This document shows positions 1 to 5,032 of a stretch of DNA of 5,032 nucleotides, in pieces. The notes beneath the pieces were generated by a model that saw only the letters and a program-made list of their open reading frames with translations, had not been told where the DNA came from and did not search any database. How positions within the stretch are numbered: the stretch's first letter is position 1; each line of letters opens with the position of its first letter. The stretch comes from Planctomycetota bacterium. GTDB taxonomy: Bacteria; Planctomycetota; GCA-002687715. Position numbers and translations under genes: made by a program. The stretch spans positions 1 to 5,032 of the forward strand of contig JABSRK010000284.1 of the NCBI GenBank assembly GCA_013213915.1, given 5' to 3'.

Positions 1-187
1 CATCCCCTGCAAATCGGAACTCTACGTTGGCTGCCATGCCCGGGCGGATCTGGGGATGGTTCTCGTGCAACTGCGCCGTGACCGGAAAGGTGGTCCGCCC
101 CGCGGCCGCACTCACCCCGACCTCGTCCGAACACCCGGCCCCCGTGAACGCCAGCAGAAAAGAAACCACGCACGCCGTCGCCCTCAT
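1..187 (-). CDS. Lipoprotein resembling the C-terminal part of an RND efflux periplasmic adaptor (3' end outside the window)
   Basis: Only the first 62 codons are inside the window. The ATG at 187-185 overlaps the TGA of the upstream hydrolase gene (ATGA). The product begins MRATACVVSF and has a hydrophobic core followed by the lipobox T-G-A-G-C, with Cys19 as the expected lipidated residue, so it should be an exported lipoprotein. Residues 22-62 contain an E-V-G-V-S-A-A-A-G stretch, then F-P-V-T-A-Q-L, then R-P-G-M-A-A-N-V-E-F-R-F. That series closely matches the late beta-barrel and start of the C-terminal membrane-proximal region of RND-pump adaptors (AcrA/MexA/HlyD-type membrane fusion proteins), where an R/K-P-G-M motif precedes an alternating beta strand. 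In a normal adaptor this segment lies some 200 or more residues from the N terminus, after the lipoyl and coiled-coil hairpin domains; here it follows the lipobox by only a few residues. It may be an internally deleted adaptor, a minimal variant, or an assembly artefact. The gene call is solid; the family assignment rests on a short match and the function is uncertain. Confidence 0.75.
   Translation of the reverse strand, partial: MRATACVVSFLLAFTGAGCSDEVGVSAAAGRTTFPVTAQLHENHPQIRPGMAANVEFRFAGD
184..187 (-). promoter_or_regulatory. ATGA stop/start overlap between hydrolase and lipoprotein genes
   Basis: The hydrolase stop TGA (186-184) shares two bases with the lipoprotein start ATG (187-185). 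Upstream of this ATG the coding strand reads GCTGAAGCG, which holds no convincing Shine-Dalgarno. Translation of the lipoprotein therefore probably depends on ribosomes that terminate on the hydrolase and re-initiate, which places both genes on one transcript. Confidence 0.8.
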
Positions 188-1425
188 CGCTTCAGCACCA
201 CGCGGCGGCTCGCCGCGCGCTCCACGTCGCCGCGAGCCAGGAGGGTCTCCAGCAGCGTCGTCAGAGAGGCCTGAGCCGTCACCGGGATCGTCACCCCGTC
301 CCACTCGATGGTGAGCGGGGCCTCCCCTCCCACCTGGCGCTCGTCAAACCAAAGCTCGAGGACGTCGATGTTCTGCGTCTTCAACGCGACACGGTTGCCC
401 GCACCGATGTCGGCGATGATCGACTGGCCGCCCCTCGGAGCCGGCACATGCAGCCAGAAGTGGTCCTTGACGATGTCGTCCGTGAGGGCCCATGACACGC
501 TCGTGGGCCGCGGCTTGCGCGTCCACCCGTACATGTCCTTGATCTTGTCACGGTCCGGGAGGCCCCCGTGCCCGTACCCCGCCTTCCACTCCATGACGAC
601 CGGGTACCGCTCTCCGTGGGCGGCTTTCAGTTCCTTCACCGTGGACGCGAACCCCTGGCATCGCGTCGCCCGACCGTGGGCCGTGTCCTTCTCGCCGATC
701 ATGAAGGTAAACCGGGTGTTCATGAGGTTCTGGGCCGCGGATTGCCCGTCCGTGGGCGCCGCGGCCGAGCTGTGGATCGCCGCGAACAGGTCCGGCATCT
801 TGGGGCCGATGGAGAACGCACCGTACCCGCCGTGTGAATACCCCAGGATGTAGACGCGGTCGGCGTCCACGTCACCAAACAAGAGAAACTGGCGCACCAG
901 GTTTCGGATCAGCGGATACACGTAGCCCGTATAGAACCCGTTCCACTCATCCGTCGGCGCGCGCAACGCGAGGTAGAGATAACCCCCGACGTCTTCCTGG
1001 TCCCTGTAGTAGCGCTGCATGACGCGCCACTGGCTGTCGTTGACACCCTTGGGGACGCCGCCCCCCCCGTGCATCGCAATGAACAGCGGCCAGCCGCCCG
1101 CCGGCATCTCACCGACGGCCTTGAGCGTATAGGGGCTCACGTAGGCGCCGTTCCGGACCTTCTTCGCGTCGAAGTCCTTTTTCAGCGCCGCGTGCAACGG
1201 CGCCTCCTTGTAGCTCTCCCAGACGACGGCGCGGACCTGGTCGGGGAACGACCACAGGTACCCGTCAAGATCCGCCGGCACCTCGGGACGCGCGTCCGGC
1301 GTAGCCGCGAACCACGCGTCCGCGACCACGCCCACGTTCCGTGTCAGATCTGCGCCGATCTGCGCCTGCAGCCCGGTGAGGAGGAGTGGCAGGGAGACGA
1401 GGCACCGAAGAACGCGCGGCAGCAT
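184..1425 (-). CDS. Secreted alpha/beta-hydrolase (esterase or peptidase-like serine hydrolase)
   Basis: This is a 413-residue exported serine hydrolase. Numbering is from the ATG at 1425; a GTG two codons upstream (1431) is the only other in-frame start after a TAG at 1437-1435. Residues 1-21 (MLPRVLRCLV... ending LQA) form a signal peptide with probable cleavage before Gln22. The catalytic domain, about residues 60-300, has an oxyanion-hole type H-G-G-G-G motif at 119-123, the nucleophile elbow G-Y-S-H-G with Ser197, a likely acid Asp247 in G-E-K-D-T, and a likely catalytic His286 in G-Y-G-H-G-G. These come in the order and spacing expected for the fold shared by esterases, dienelactone hydrolases and PHB-depolymerase-like enzymes. 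Residues from about 300 (W-T-R-K-P-R-P-T) to 413 form a beta-rich C-terminal extension of a sort I recall in planctomycete and verrucomicrobial esterases. The substrate cannot be read from sequence. The gene lies 92 bases after the carboxypeptidase stop and is coupled by overlap to the following lipoprotein. No usable Shine-Dalgarno precedes it; the nearest GGAGG (1454-1450) is 24 bases from the ATG. Confidence 0.9.
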   Translation of the reverse strand: MLPRVLRCLVSLPLLLTGLQAQIGADLTRNVGVVADAWFAATPDARPEVPADLDGYLWSFPDQVRAVVWESYKEAPLHAALKKDFDAKKVRNGAYVSPYTLKAVGEMPAGGWPLFIAMHGGGGVPKGVNDSQWRVMQRYYRDQEDVGGYLYLALRAPTDEWNGFYTGYVYPLIRNLVRQFLLFGDVDADRVYILGYSHGGYGAFSIGPKMPDLFAAIHSSAAAPTDGQSAAQNLMNTRFTFMIGEKDTAHGRATRCQGFASTVKELKAAHGERYPVVMEWKAGYGHGGLPDRDKIKDMYGWTRKPRPTSVSWALTDDIVKDHFWLHVPAPRGGQSIIADIGAGNRVALKTQNIDVLELWFDERQVGGEAPLTIEWDGVTIPVTAQASLTTLLETLLARGDVERAASRRVVLKR

Positions 1426-1431
1426 GGCCAC

Positions 1432-1437
1432 AATCTA
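1432..1437 (-). promoter_or_regulatory. Possible -10 element (TAGATT) just before the hydrolase start
   Basis: The coding strand reads TAGATT at 1437-1432, matching TANNNT and 4 of 6 bases of TATAAT, and it ends 6 bases before the ATG at 1425. That is the geometry of leaderless transcripts, with RNA starting at or next to the A of ATG. It fits the lack of a Shine-Dalgarno. A TTCACC that could act as a -35 lies 19 bases upstream, which is longer than ideal. The same bases also contain the TAG that limits the reading frame, and the match could be chance. Confidence 0.2.
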
Positions 1438-1477
1438 CAGAATGGCGCGCCTCCGTGGTGAACCCGCGCACCCTGCG

Positions 1478-1509
1478 CCTCGCCCCCGCGAGGGGAAGCG
1501 AGCGCTCGC
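1478..1509 (-). repeat. Inverted repeats after the carboxypeptidase stop
   Basis: Bases 1498-1509 read GCGAGCGCTCGC, a perfect 12-base palindrome starting 8 bases after the carboxypeptidase stop. Bases 1478-1482 (CCTCG) and 1489-1493 (CGAGG) form a second, 5-base-pair hairpin with a 6-base loop. Neither is followed by a T-run on the minus strand, so they do not make a standard intrinsic terminator. They might stabilise the 3' end of the carboxypeptidase message, or simply reflect the high GC content. Confidence 0.3.
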
Positions 1510-1517
1510 CACGTCAC

Positions 1518-3191
1518 TCACTTCGATCTCGCCAGCGAGATCGTCTTGGAGCGCACCGTCCCGCCGGTGTCCGAGGCGAAGATCACGCGGACCGTCGCTC
1601 CCGGCCCCAGGGCCTTGACGGTCCACCGAGCGGTCCCTGAGCGCGCCTCCGCGCTCCCCTCCAGGGAGTAGGAACCGCGCATATGTCCGAGGTCCGTGCG
1701 CGCCTTGCCGTCGACCAACGTGGCGTTCTTCAGTTCGATGTGGGCGACGACCGGCTTGACGACCTTGGACTCGAGACCGCGCAGGGTCAGGTGTGTAGCC
1801 AGATAGCCCACGTTCGCGACATCCGCGCTCACCGTGACGCTTCCGTCTCCGAGGCGCTTCAAGACAGGCTCCGACATCTTCAGCAGCGGCGAGCGCTGCG
1901 CGAGCCACAAGAACCAGGGGATGTGAAGCGCGCACTCGGCCTCGAGGAGTTCCTGGGGCGGGTTGCTGCGGATGAACCGGGAGCGGAGGCCTCCGATCTC
2001 CACCTTGCCGAGGGTCGGATGTTCGTAGGGCGTCCAGGGGACGAAGTAGCGCCCCCCCAGCTTCTCGTCCTGGTAGCGGAACGCCTCGAGCTCATTCCTC
2101 CCGAGGCCCGGCCACAGCTCGGGGACCCAGCCGATGATGCCCCGGTCCCAGTACGCCCAGCTGATGAGGGTGCCGTAGCGGTGGCGCGTGGCGTGGGTGG
2201 AGCTCGGTCTCACGGGTCGCTCGGTGAGCTCGGTGAACTTGTTGCCCAGCGTCTTGACCAACTCGATGTCGTTCGGATCGAACATCGCCGGGTCACACGC
2301 GGACGGGAGACGGTAGACGAACCCTCCTGACGTGTGGTTGTGAAGGATGCCCGTGATGTTCGGGTGATCAGTGATGAAGCGAACGGTCGCGTGGGTCTCC
2401 GGCTCCGAGAGAGGGAACGGTCCGGCGCCCCCTTGCTTGAAGGGAAGCGCCCAGTTCCTCGGGAAGTTGCGGTTCAGGTCCAACCCGCCGATCCCATCCT
2501 CGTTGATCCTCCCGTCGCCATCGTTGTCGATGCCCTCGCTCATGACCCGGTAGAACGGGCCCTTGTCGCCCTTCCCGCGGCGGACCAGGATGCGCGGGTC
2601 CTGCGAACTGGCCTTGCGATCGCCCTTCGGATCGACAACCCGCATCTGCGTGATGTACCCGTCACGGTTCAGATCCTCGCTGGGGTCCTCGTCGGCCTGG
2701 CCGTCGCCATCACTGTCGATGGGCCTCACCGAGCTCCGGAGCGAGACGCCGCGAAGCAGGGAGGCGTCCGATCCATCCGGGTTGAACTTGGGCCGCACAT
2801 AGAACGCACGCGTGTCGACGAGGGCCGTGATCTCCGGGTCCTTGCCGTAACGCTCGAGGAGGTGACCCGCGAACTGGAGCGCCAGCGCGCCGCTGGTCAG
2901 CTCGCTCGAGTGGATGCCGCCGTCCACGTAGAGCGCCGGCTTCTCGCTCGCCGGGCCGGTGTCGTTGTTGGTGATCTCGAGCACGGTCAGGTCGGCCCCG
3001 AGATAGCTCTTCCCGATAGTCATCAGCCGCGCGAACTTGGGGTGGCGCTTGACCCACGCCGCCATGATCACGTTCGACTCGGCGTGCGAGTAGTAACGGT
3101 TCCAGTCGACCGTTCCGTCGGAACGGACTTGCCCGGTAGCCGTGACGCCGATCAGTCCGAGCAATACAGCCGCCATCACCTTGGTCTTCAT
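1518..3191 (-). CDS. Secreted M14-family zinc carboxypeptidase with inserted calcium-binding-type loops
   Basis: This 557-residue exported metallopeptidase is expected to remove C-terminal residues from peptides outside the cytoplasm. The ATG at 3191 was chosen because AAGGAG lies 6 bases upstream; an in-frame ATG at 3218 would place that ribosome site inside the protein. Residues 1-20 are a signal peptide (A-T-G cleavage before Gln21), and the mature protein begins almost at once with the catalytic domain, without a propeptide. Zinc ligands are His94 and Glu97 (H-S-S-E) and most likely His286 in H-N-H-T-S-G-G (His284 is the alternative). Asn240-Arg241 in D-L-N-R-N-F-P match the substrate-carboxylate binding pair of carboxypeptidase A. 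Glu358 in W-V-P-E-L matches its general base Glu270. Between the first and second zinc sites is an insertion, about 155-235, with three Asp-rich loops: D159-x-D161-x-D163-G, D173-x-N175-x-D177-G and D222-x-D224-x-D226-G. This is a pattern I recall from one M14 subgroup. Residues from about 438 to 557 form a beta-rich, Ig-like C-terminal domain. The substrate is unknown. Confidence 0.95.
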   Translation of the reverse strand: MKTKVMAAVLLGLIGVTATGQVRSDGTVDWNRYYSHAESNVIMAAWVKRHPKFARLMTIGKSYLGADLTVLEITNNDTGPASEKPALYVDGGIHSSELTSGALALQFAGHLLERYGKDPEITALVDTRAFYVRPKFNPDGSDASLLRGVSLRSSVRPIDSDGDGQADEDPSEDLNRDGYITQMRVVDPKGDRKASSQDPRILVRRGKGDKGPFYRVMSEGIDNDGDGRINEDGIGGLDLNRNFPRNWALPFKQGGAGPFPLSEPETHATVRFITDHPNITGILHNHTSGGFVYRLPSACDPAMFDPNDIELVKTLGNKFTELTERPVRPSSTHATRHRYGTLISWAYWDRGIIGWVPELWPGLGRNELEAFRYQDEKLGGRYFVPWTPYEHPTLGKVEIGGLRSRFIRSNPPQELLEAECALHIPWFLWLAQRSPLLKMSEPVLKRLGDGSVTVSADVANVGYLATHLTLRGLESKVVKPVVAHIELKNATLVDGKARTDLGHMRGSYSLEGSAEARSGTARWTVKALGPGATVRVIFASDTGGTVRSKTISLARSK

Positions 3192-3197
3192 ACCCTG

Positions 3198-3203
3198 CTC
3201 CTT
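3198..3203 (-). promoter_or_regulatory. Strong Shine-Dalgarno deciding the carboxypeptidase start
   Basis: The coding strand reads AAGGAG followed by a 6-base spacer (CAGGGT) and then ATG at 3191-3189. This is near-consensus in sequence and spacing. It favours the ATG at 3191 over the in-frame ATG at 3218, and the shorter start also gives a clean signal peptide. Confidence 0.85.
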
Positions 3204-3213
3204 TTCGAAACAA

Positions 3214-3243
3214 AGCATCGCCGTATGTCGCGGAAGTTGTCAA
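3214..3243 (-). promoter_or_regulatory. Candidate sigma70-type promoter for the carboxypeptidase
   Basis: A perfect TTGACA lies at 3243-3238. After an 18-base spacer comes GATGCT (3219-3214), which matches only 3 of 6 positions of TATAAT. A start site near 3207 would give a leader of about 16 bases that still contains the Shine-Dalgarno. The element sits in the 104-base gap after the upstream gene, where a promoter would be expected. The weak -10 keeps this a candidate only. Confidence 0.45.
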
Positions 3244-3253
3244 GCCGAGGGGC

Positions 3254-3277
3254 GCCGGAGCAGGGCCGGCCATGGCC
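3254..3277. repeat. GC-rich inverted repeats between the surface-protein gene and the carboxypeptidase
   Basis: GCCGG (3254-3258) and CCGGC (3266-3270) can pair around a 7-base loop. GGCCATGGCC (3268-3277) is a perfect 10-base palindrome that overlaps the second arm, so the two structures are mutually exclusive. They lie 18-42 bases after the stop of the large gene and just upstream of the candidate promoter. No T-run follows on the minus strand, so a standard intrinsic terminator is not supported. Confidence 0.25.
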
Positions 3278-3295
3278 AGGACACAGCGCCGCGAA

Positions 3296-5032
3296 TCAGA
3301 AGCCGAGGACGGCGTGGAGCCCGTTGGTGAGGTCGTAGCCGAAGGGGCTGGCGCCGGTGGGGAACCCGGCCTGGAGGGCGAGGGATAAGCCGGCGAGGGA
3401 CGGGTCGGCGGGGATCGCCATGAGGAAGCTCCAGGTGCCGGCGGGGTCGGTCATGAACGGGAGCAGGGTCCAGCTCGCGAACTGGGCGAGGTCCAGGTAG
3501 ATCGTGCAACTGGTGGTGACGGTGAAGGGCTGCGGGGGAATGTCCGAGATCCCCAGGGAGCCGGGTGCTGACGGCGGCCCGTAATTCCCATAGACCGCCG
3601 CCGTCTGCCCGAGCACCGGGGGCATGGCGTAGAGGCCGGGGTGCGGCCAAGCGGCGCTGCAGCCGGAGCCGACCATGGTGGCGCTGGCGGACGTCGCCCC
3701 GTCGCCGGTGACGCGCACGTCGTCCACGGCCCACCACCACGTGTTGCCCAGGCTCTGGAAGCGGAACCCGAAGGCCACCGCGGACTGTCCCGCGGCTTCG
3801 GGGACGTGGAGCACGTGCTCCATGAACGACGGATCCTCCCCCGGGATAATGGCCGCCCGTGGCCATGAAAACAGCGGAGTCGGCAAGAAGGTCTGACCGC
3901 CATCGAGGCTGACCAGGACGTCCGGCTGCATGTCGCCGTCGAACAGGACCTCGGAGCGGAAGTGCAGCCACACGTCAGCGTACGCCGAGGCGTCGACCGT
4001 CGGCGTGATGAGGTACTCGTCCTCTGTGGGATCGGGGTTGCAATCCGAATCCAGGATCGCGAACGCCGTCCCGAGCCGGGCGACGGCGCGGCCGCCCAGA
4101 TAGGGAAACGCGCCGCCGTTGGCTACCACCGACCGGCTGCACGGGTCGCTGGTGGTCCAGGTGTTGGCGCCGCTGTTCAGACCGCTGACCGTCCAGGTGG
4201 GGGGAATGCCGCTCGAAAAGTCCTCGTTGGGCAAGAGCGTGGCGGAACCCCCAGCGTAGGGAACGTCGTCCACGAGTACGTTGTCCACGGCGATCCACCA
4301 GTCCCAGTTGGGCTCGAAGTGCCGGAAGCGAACGCGGACGAACGGCTGGTTGGCCGCCCACGGCGTGAGGTCCAAGTGCAGCGGGCCGAGGGGACCGTGG
4401 GCGTTGGACGTGGTCACCACGGGCGCAGCCCCCGTGCGGGACGGCGCCACGCGGCGCAGGACGTTGGACCAGCTGCCGCCGTTGTCGGTGGAGACGTCGA
4501 CGTCGAATACCGCCTCGCCGTTGTTGTTCAGGAACGCCGCGCAATCGAGGTGCAACCACGGCGCCGCCATCCCCGCGCACGAGAACGTGGGGGTCCACAG
4601 GTCGTGGGACATGCCCGAGCCGGGCGGATTGCCGCCTCCCCCGCCGCCCAGATCCGAGTCGGAGATCACCATGCGACCGGGGCTCACCGCACCACGCAAC
4701 CCTGGAGGACCGGCCCGGTTGCCCGGGTTCGTCACCGTCCAGGTCGAGCTCTCCACCGGGTTGTTCACGTCCTGCGCGAGCCAGCCCGCCGACTGCATCG
4801 CGGCATCGTCAGCGTAGTCCTCGAAGTCGTCGGCGAGGGCCACCGCTCCAGCGGAGAGTAGGCAACGCACCTCGAGAGTCGGGCACGAGGGGGCGATCGG
4901 CCCCCCGACGGTCGTCAGCTCATAGTGGAGGTCCGTATGCGTGCCGGAAGGCACGCCGATCGTGTCCTGCCACGACGACGCGGTCGTCGCCAGTGACGCG
5001 ACGAGGGCGCCGTCCCGTCGCAACTCGTATCC
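3296..5032 (-). CDS. Large secreted multidomain protein with two choice-of-anchor-J-like domains (5' end outside the window)
   Basis: The last 578 codons are present. The frame is open to the window edge, so the true start lies beyond it; the TTG at 5023 is an internal Leu codon. Residues (from the edge) 1-44 look like the second half of a fibronectin type III domain: G-Y-E-L-R-R-D-G, then W-Q-D-T, then H-Y-E-L-T-T-V. About 67-256 and 266-443 are two jelly-roll-type modules of the choice-of-anchor J / cleaved-adhesin / MAM-like kind. Each has an early D-F strand, a D-V-S-T-D-N-G-G or L-V-S-L-D-G-G strand, and a closing signature W-W-I-A-V-D-N-V or W-W-W-A-V-D-D-V (about 245-252 and 432-439). 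The first contains a Gly6 run near 128-133. The final 130 residues carry two cysteines, Cys458 in G-S-G-C and Cys509 in T-S-C-T-I-Y-L, possibly a disulfide, and finish in LHAVLGF. I associate this end domain with secreted planctomycete proteins. No catalytic motif is visible; a binding, adhesion or surface role is inferred. The 5' part could carry an enzyme domain. Confidence 0.88.
   Translation of the reverse strand, partial: GYELRRDGALVASLATTASSWQDTIGVPSGTHTDLHYELTTVGGPIAPSCPTLEVRCLLSAGAVALADDFEDYADDAAMQSAGWLAQDVNNPVESSTWTVTNPGNRAGPPGLRGAVSPGRMVISDSDLGGGGGGNPPGSGMSHDLWTPTFSCAGMAAPWLHLDCAAFLNNNGEAVFDVDVSTDNGGSWSNVLRRVAPSRTGAAPVVTTSNAHGPLGPLHLDLTPWAANQPFVRVRFRHFEPNWDWWIAVDNVLVDDVPYAGGSATLLPNEDFSSGIPPTWTVSGLNSGANTWTTSDPCSRSVVANGGAFPYLGGRAVARLGTAFAILDSDCNPDPTEDEYLITPTVDASAYADVWLHFRSEVLFDGDMQPDVLVSLDGGQTFLPTPLFSWPRAAIIPGEDPSFMEHVLHVPEAAGQSAVAFGFRFQSLGNTWWWAVDDVRVTGDGATSASATMVGSGCSAAWPHPGLYAMPPVLGQTAAVYGNYGPPSAPGSLGISDIPPQPFTVTTSCTIYLDLAQFASWTLLPFMTDPAGTWSFLMAIPADPSLAGLSLALQAGFPTGASPFGYDLTNGLHAVLGF

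Noticed and set aside
27..314. Plus-strand frame across the lipoprotein/hydrolase junction
   Set aside because: Its Pro/Arg/Ser-rich translation has no domain. The minus strand here carries a signal peptide with lipobox and the end of a confident hydrolase gene.
1478..1509. Rho-independent terminator between the carboxypeptidase and hydrolase
   Set aside because: The hairpins are short and no T-run follows on the minus strand.
3192..3218. In-frame ATG at 3218 as the carboxypeptidase start
   Set aside because: It would put AAGGAG inside the coding region and add nine mostly polar or charged residues ahead of a clean signal peptide. It also lies within the candidate -10 element.
3254..3277. 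Rho-independent terminator after the large surface protein
   Set aside because: The stems are only 5 base pairs or a loop-less palindrome, and the bases beyond them on the minus strand are GC-rich with no T-run.
2334..3338. Long plus-strand open frame of 334 codons antisense to the carboxypeptidase
   Set aside because: It mirrors a gene with clear catalytic motifs. Its translation is rich in Arg, Val and Asp with no domain, which is typical of antisense frames in GC-rich genes where stop codons are rare.
3962..4861. Plus-strand open frame of 299 codons antisense to the large surface protein
   Set aside because: It has low-complexity Arg/Gly/Val/His composition, no recognisable motif and no Shine-Dalgarno. 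The opposite strand encodes coherent domains across the same bases.
5021..5023. TTG as the start of the large surface protein
   Set aside because: The frame is open to the window edge, and the three codons before the TTG (Gly-Tyr-Glu) continue the fibronectin-like strand G-Y-E-L-R-R-D-G. No signal peptide follows the TTG.
1..5032. tRNA, rRNA, CRISPR array, insertion sequence or phage remnant
   Set aside because: I saw no repeat-spacer pattern, transposase motif, terminal inverted repeat pair or tRNA-like segment. Nearly all bases are accounted for by four protein genes.

Overview
The window is a GC-rich stretch of bacterial chromosome in which every supported gene lies on the minus strand. 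Reading in the direction of transcription (high to low coordinates) there are four genes. They are the 3' end of a large secreted multidomain protein (5032-3296, cut by the window edge), a secreted M14 zinc carboxypeptidase (3191-1518), a secreted alpha/beta-hydrolase (1425-184), and the 5' end of a short lipoprotein whose mature part looks like the C-terminal portion of an RND-efflux periplasmic adaptor (187-1, cut by the window edge). No RNA gene, CRISPR array, insertion sequence or phage gene is visible, and no gap without a gene exceeds about 105 bases.

The likely source is a member of Planctomycetota, or a metagenome contig from that phylum. The reasons are inferential. All four products carry export signals or surface-type domains. 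The large protein ends in a Cys-containing beta-rich domain finishing in ...LHAVLGF, which I associate from memory with secreted planctomycete proteins. The hydrolase has a C-terminal beta extension of a kind I recall from planctomycete and verrucomicrobial esterases. A different GC-rich Gram-negative phylum, such as Acidobacteriota or Myxococcota, cannot be excluded.

Layout: the large surface protein ends at 3296. A 104-base gap follows that holds a perfect TTGACA -35 box, a weak -10 and a strong Shine-Dalgarno for the carboxypeptidase, so a new transcript probably starts there. After the carboxypeptidase stop comes an 86-base gap with a 12-base palindrome and a small GC hairpin but no T-tract. 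The hydrolase follows, with no usable Shine-Dalgarno. Its stop overlaps the start of the lipoprotein gene as ATGA, so those two are probably translationally coupled.

Functionally, the carboxypeptidase and hydrolase look like exported enzymes for breaking down peptides and esters (or related substrates) outside the cytoplasm. The large protein looks like a surface or secreted binding protein. The most unusual item is the lipoprotein: its lipobox runs almost directly into the late beta-barrel portion of an RND adaptor, without the lipoyl and hairpin domains that normally come first. The rest of the window looks like ordinary, well-formed genes.
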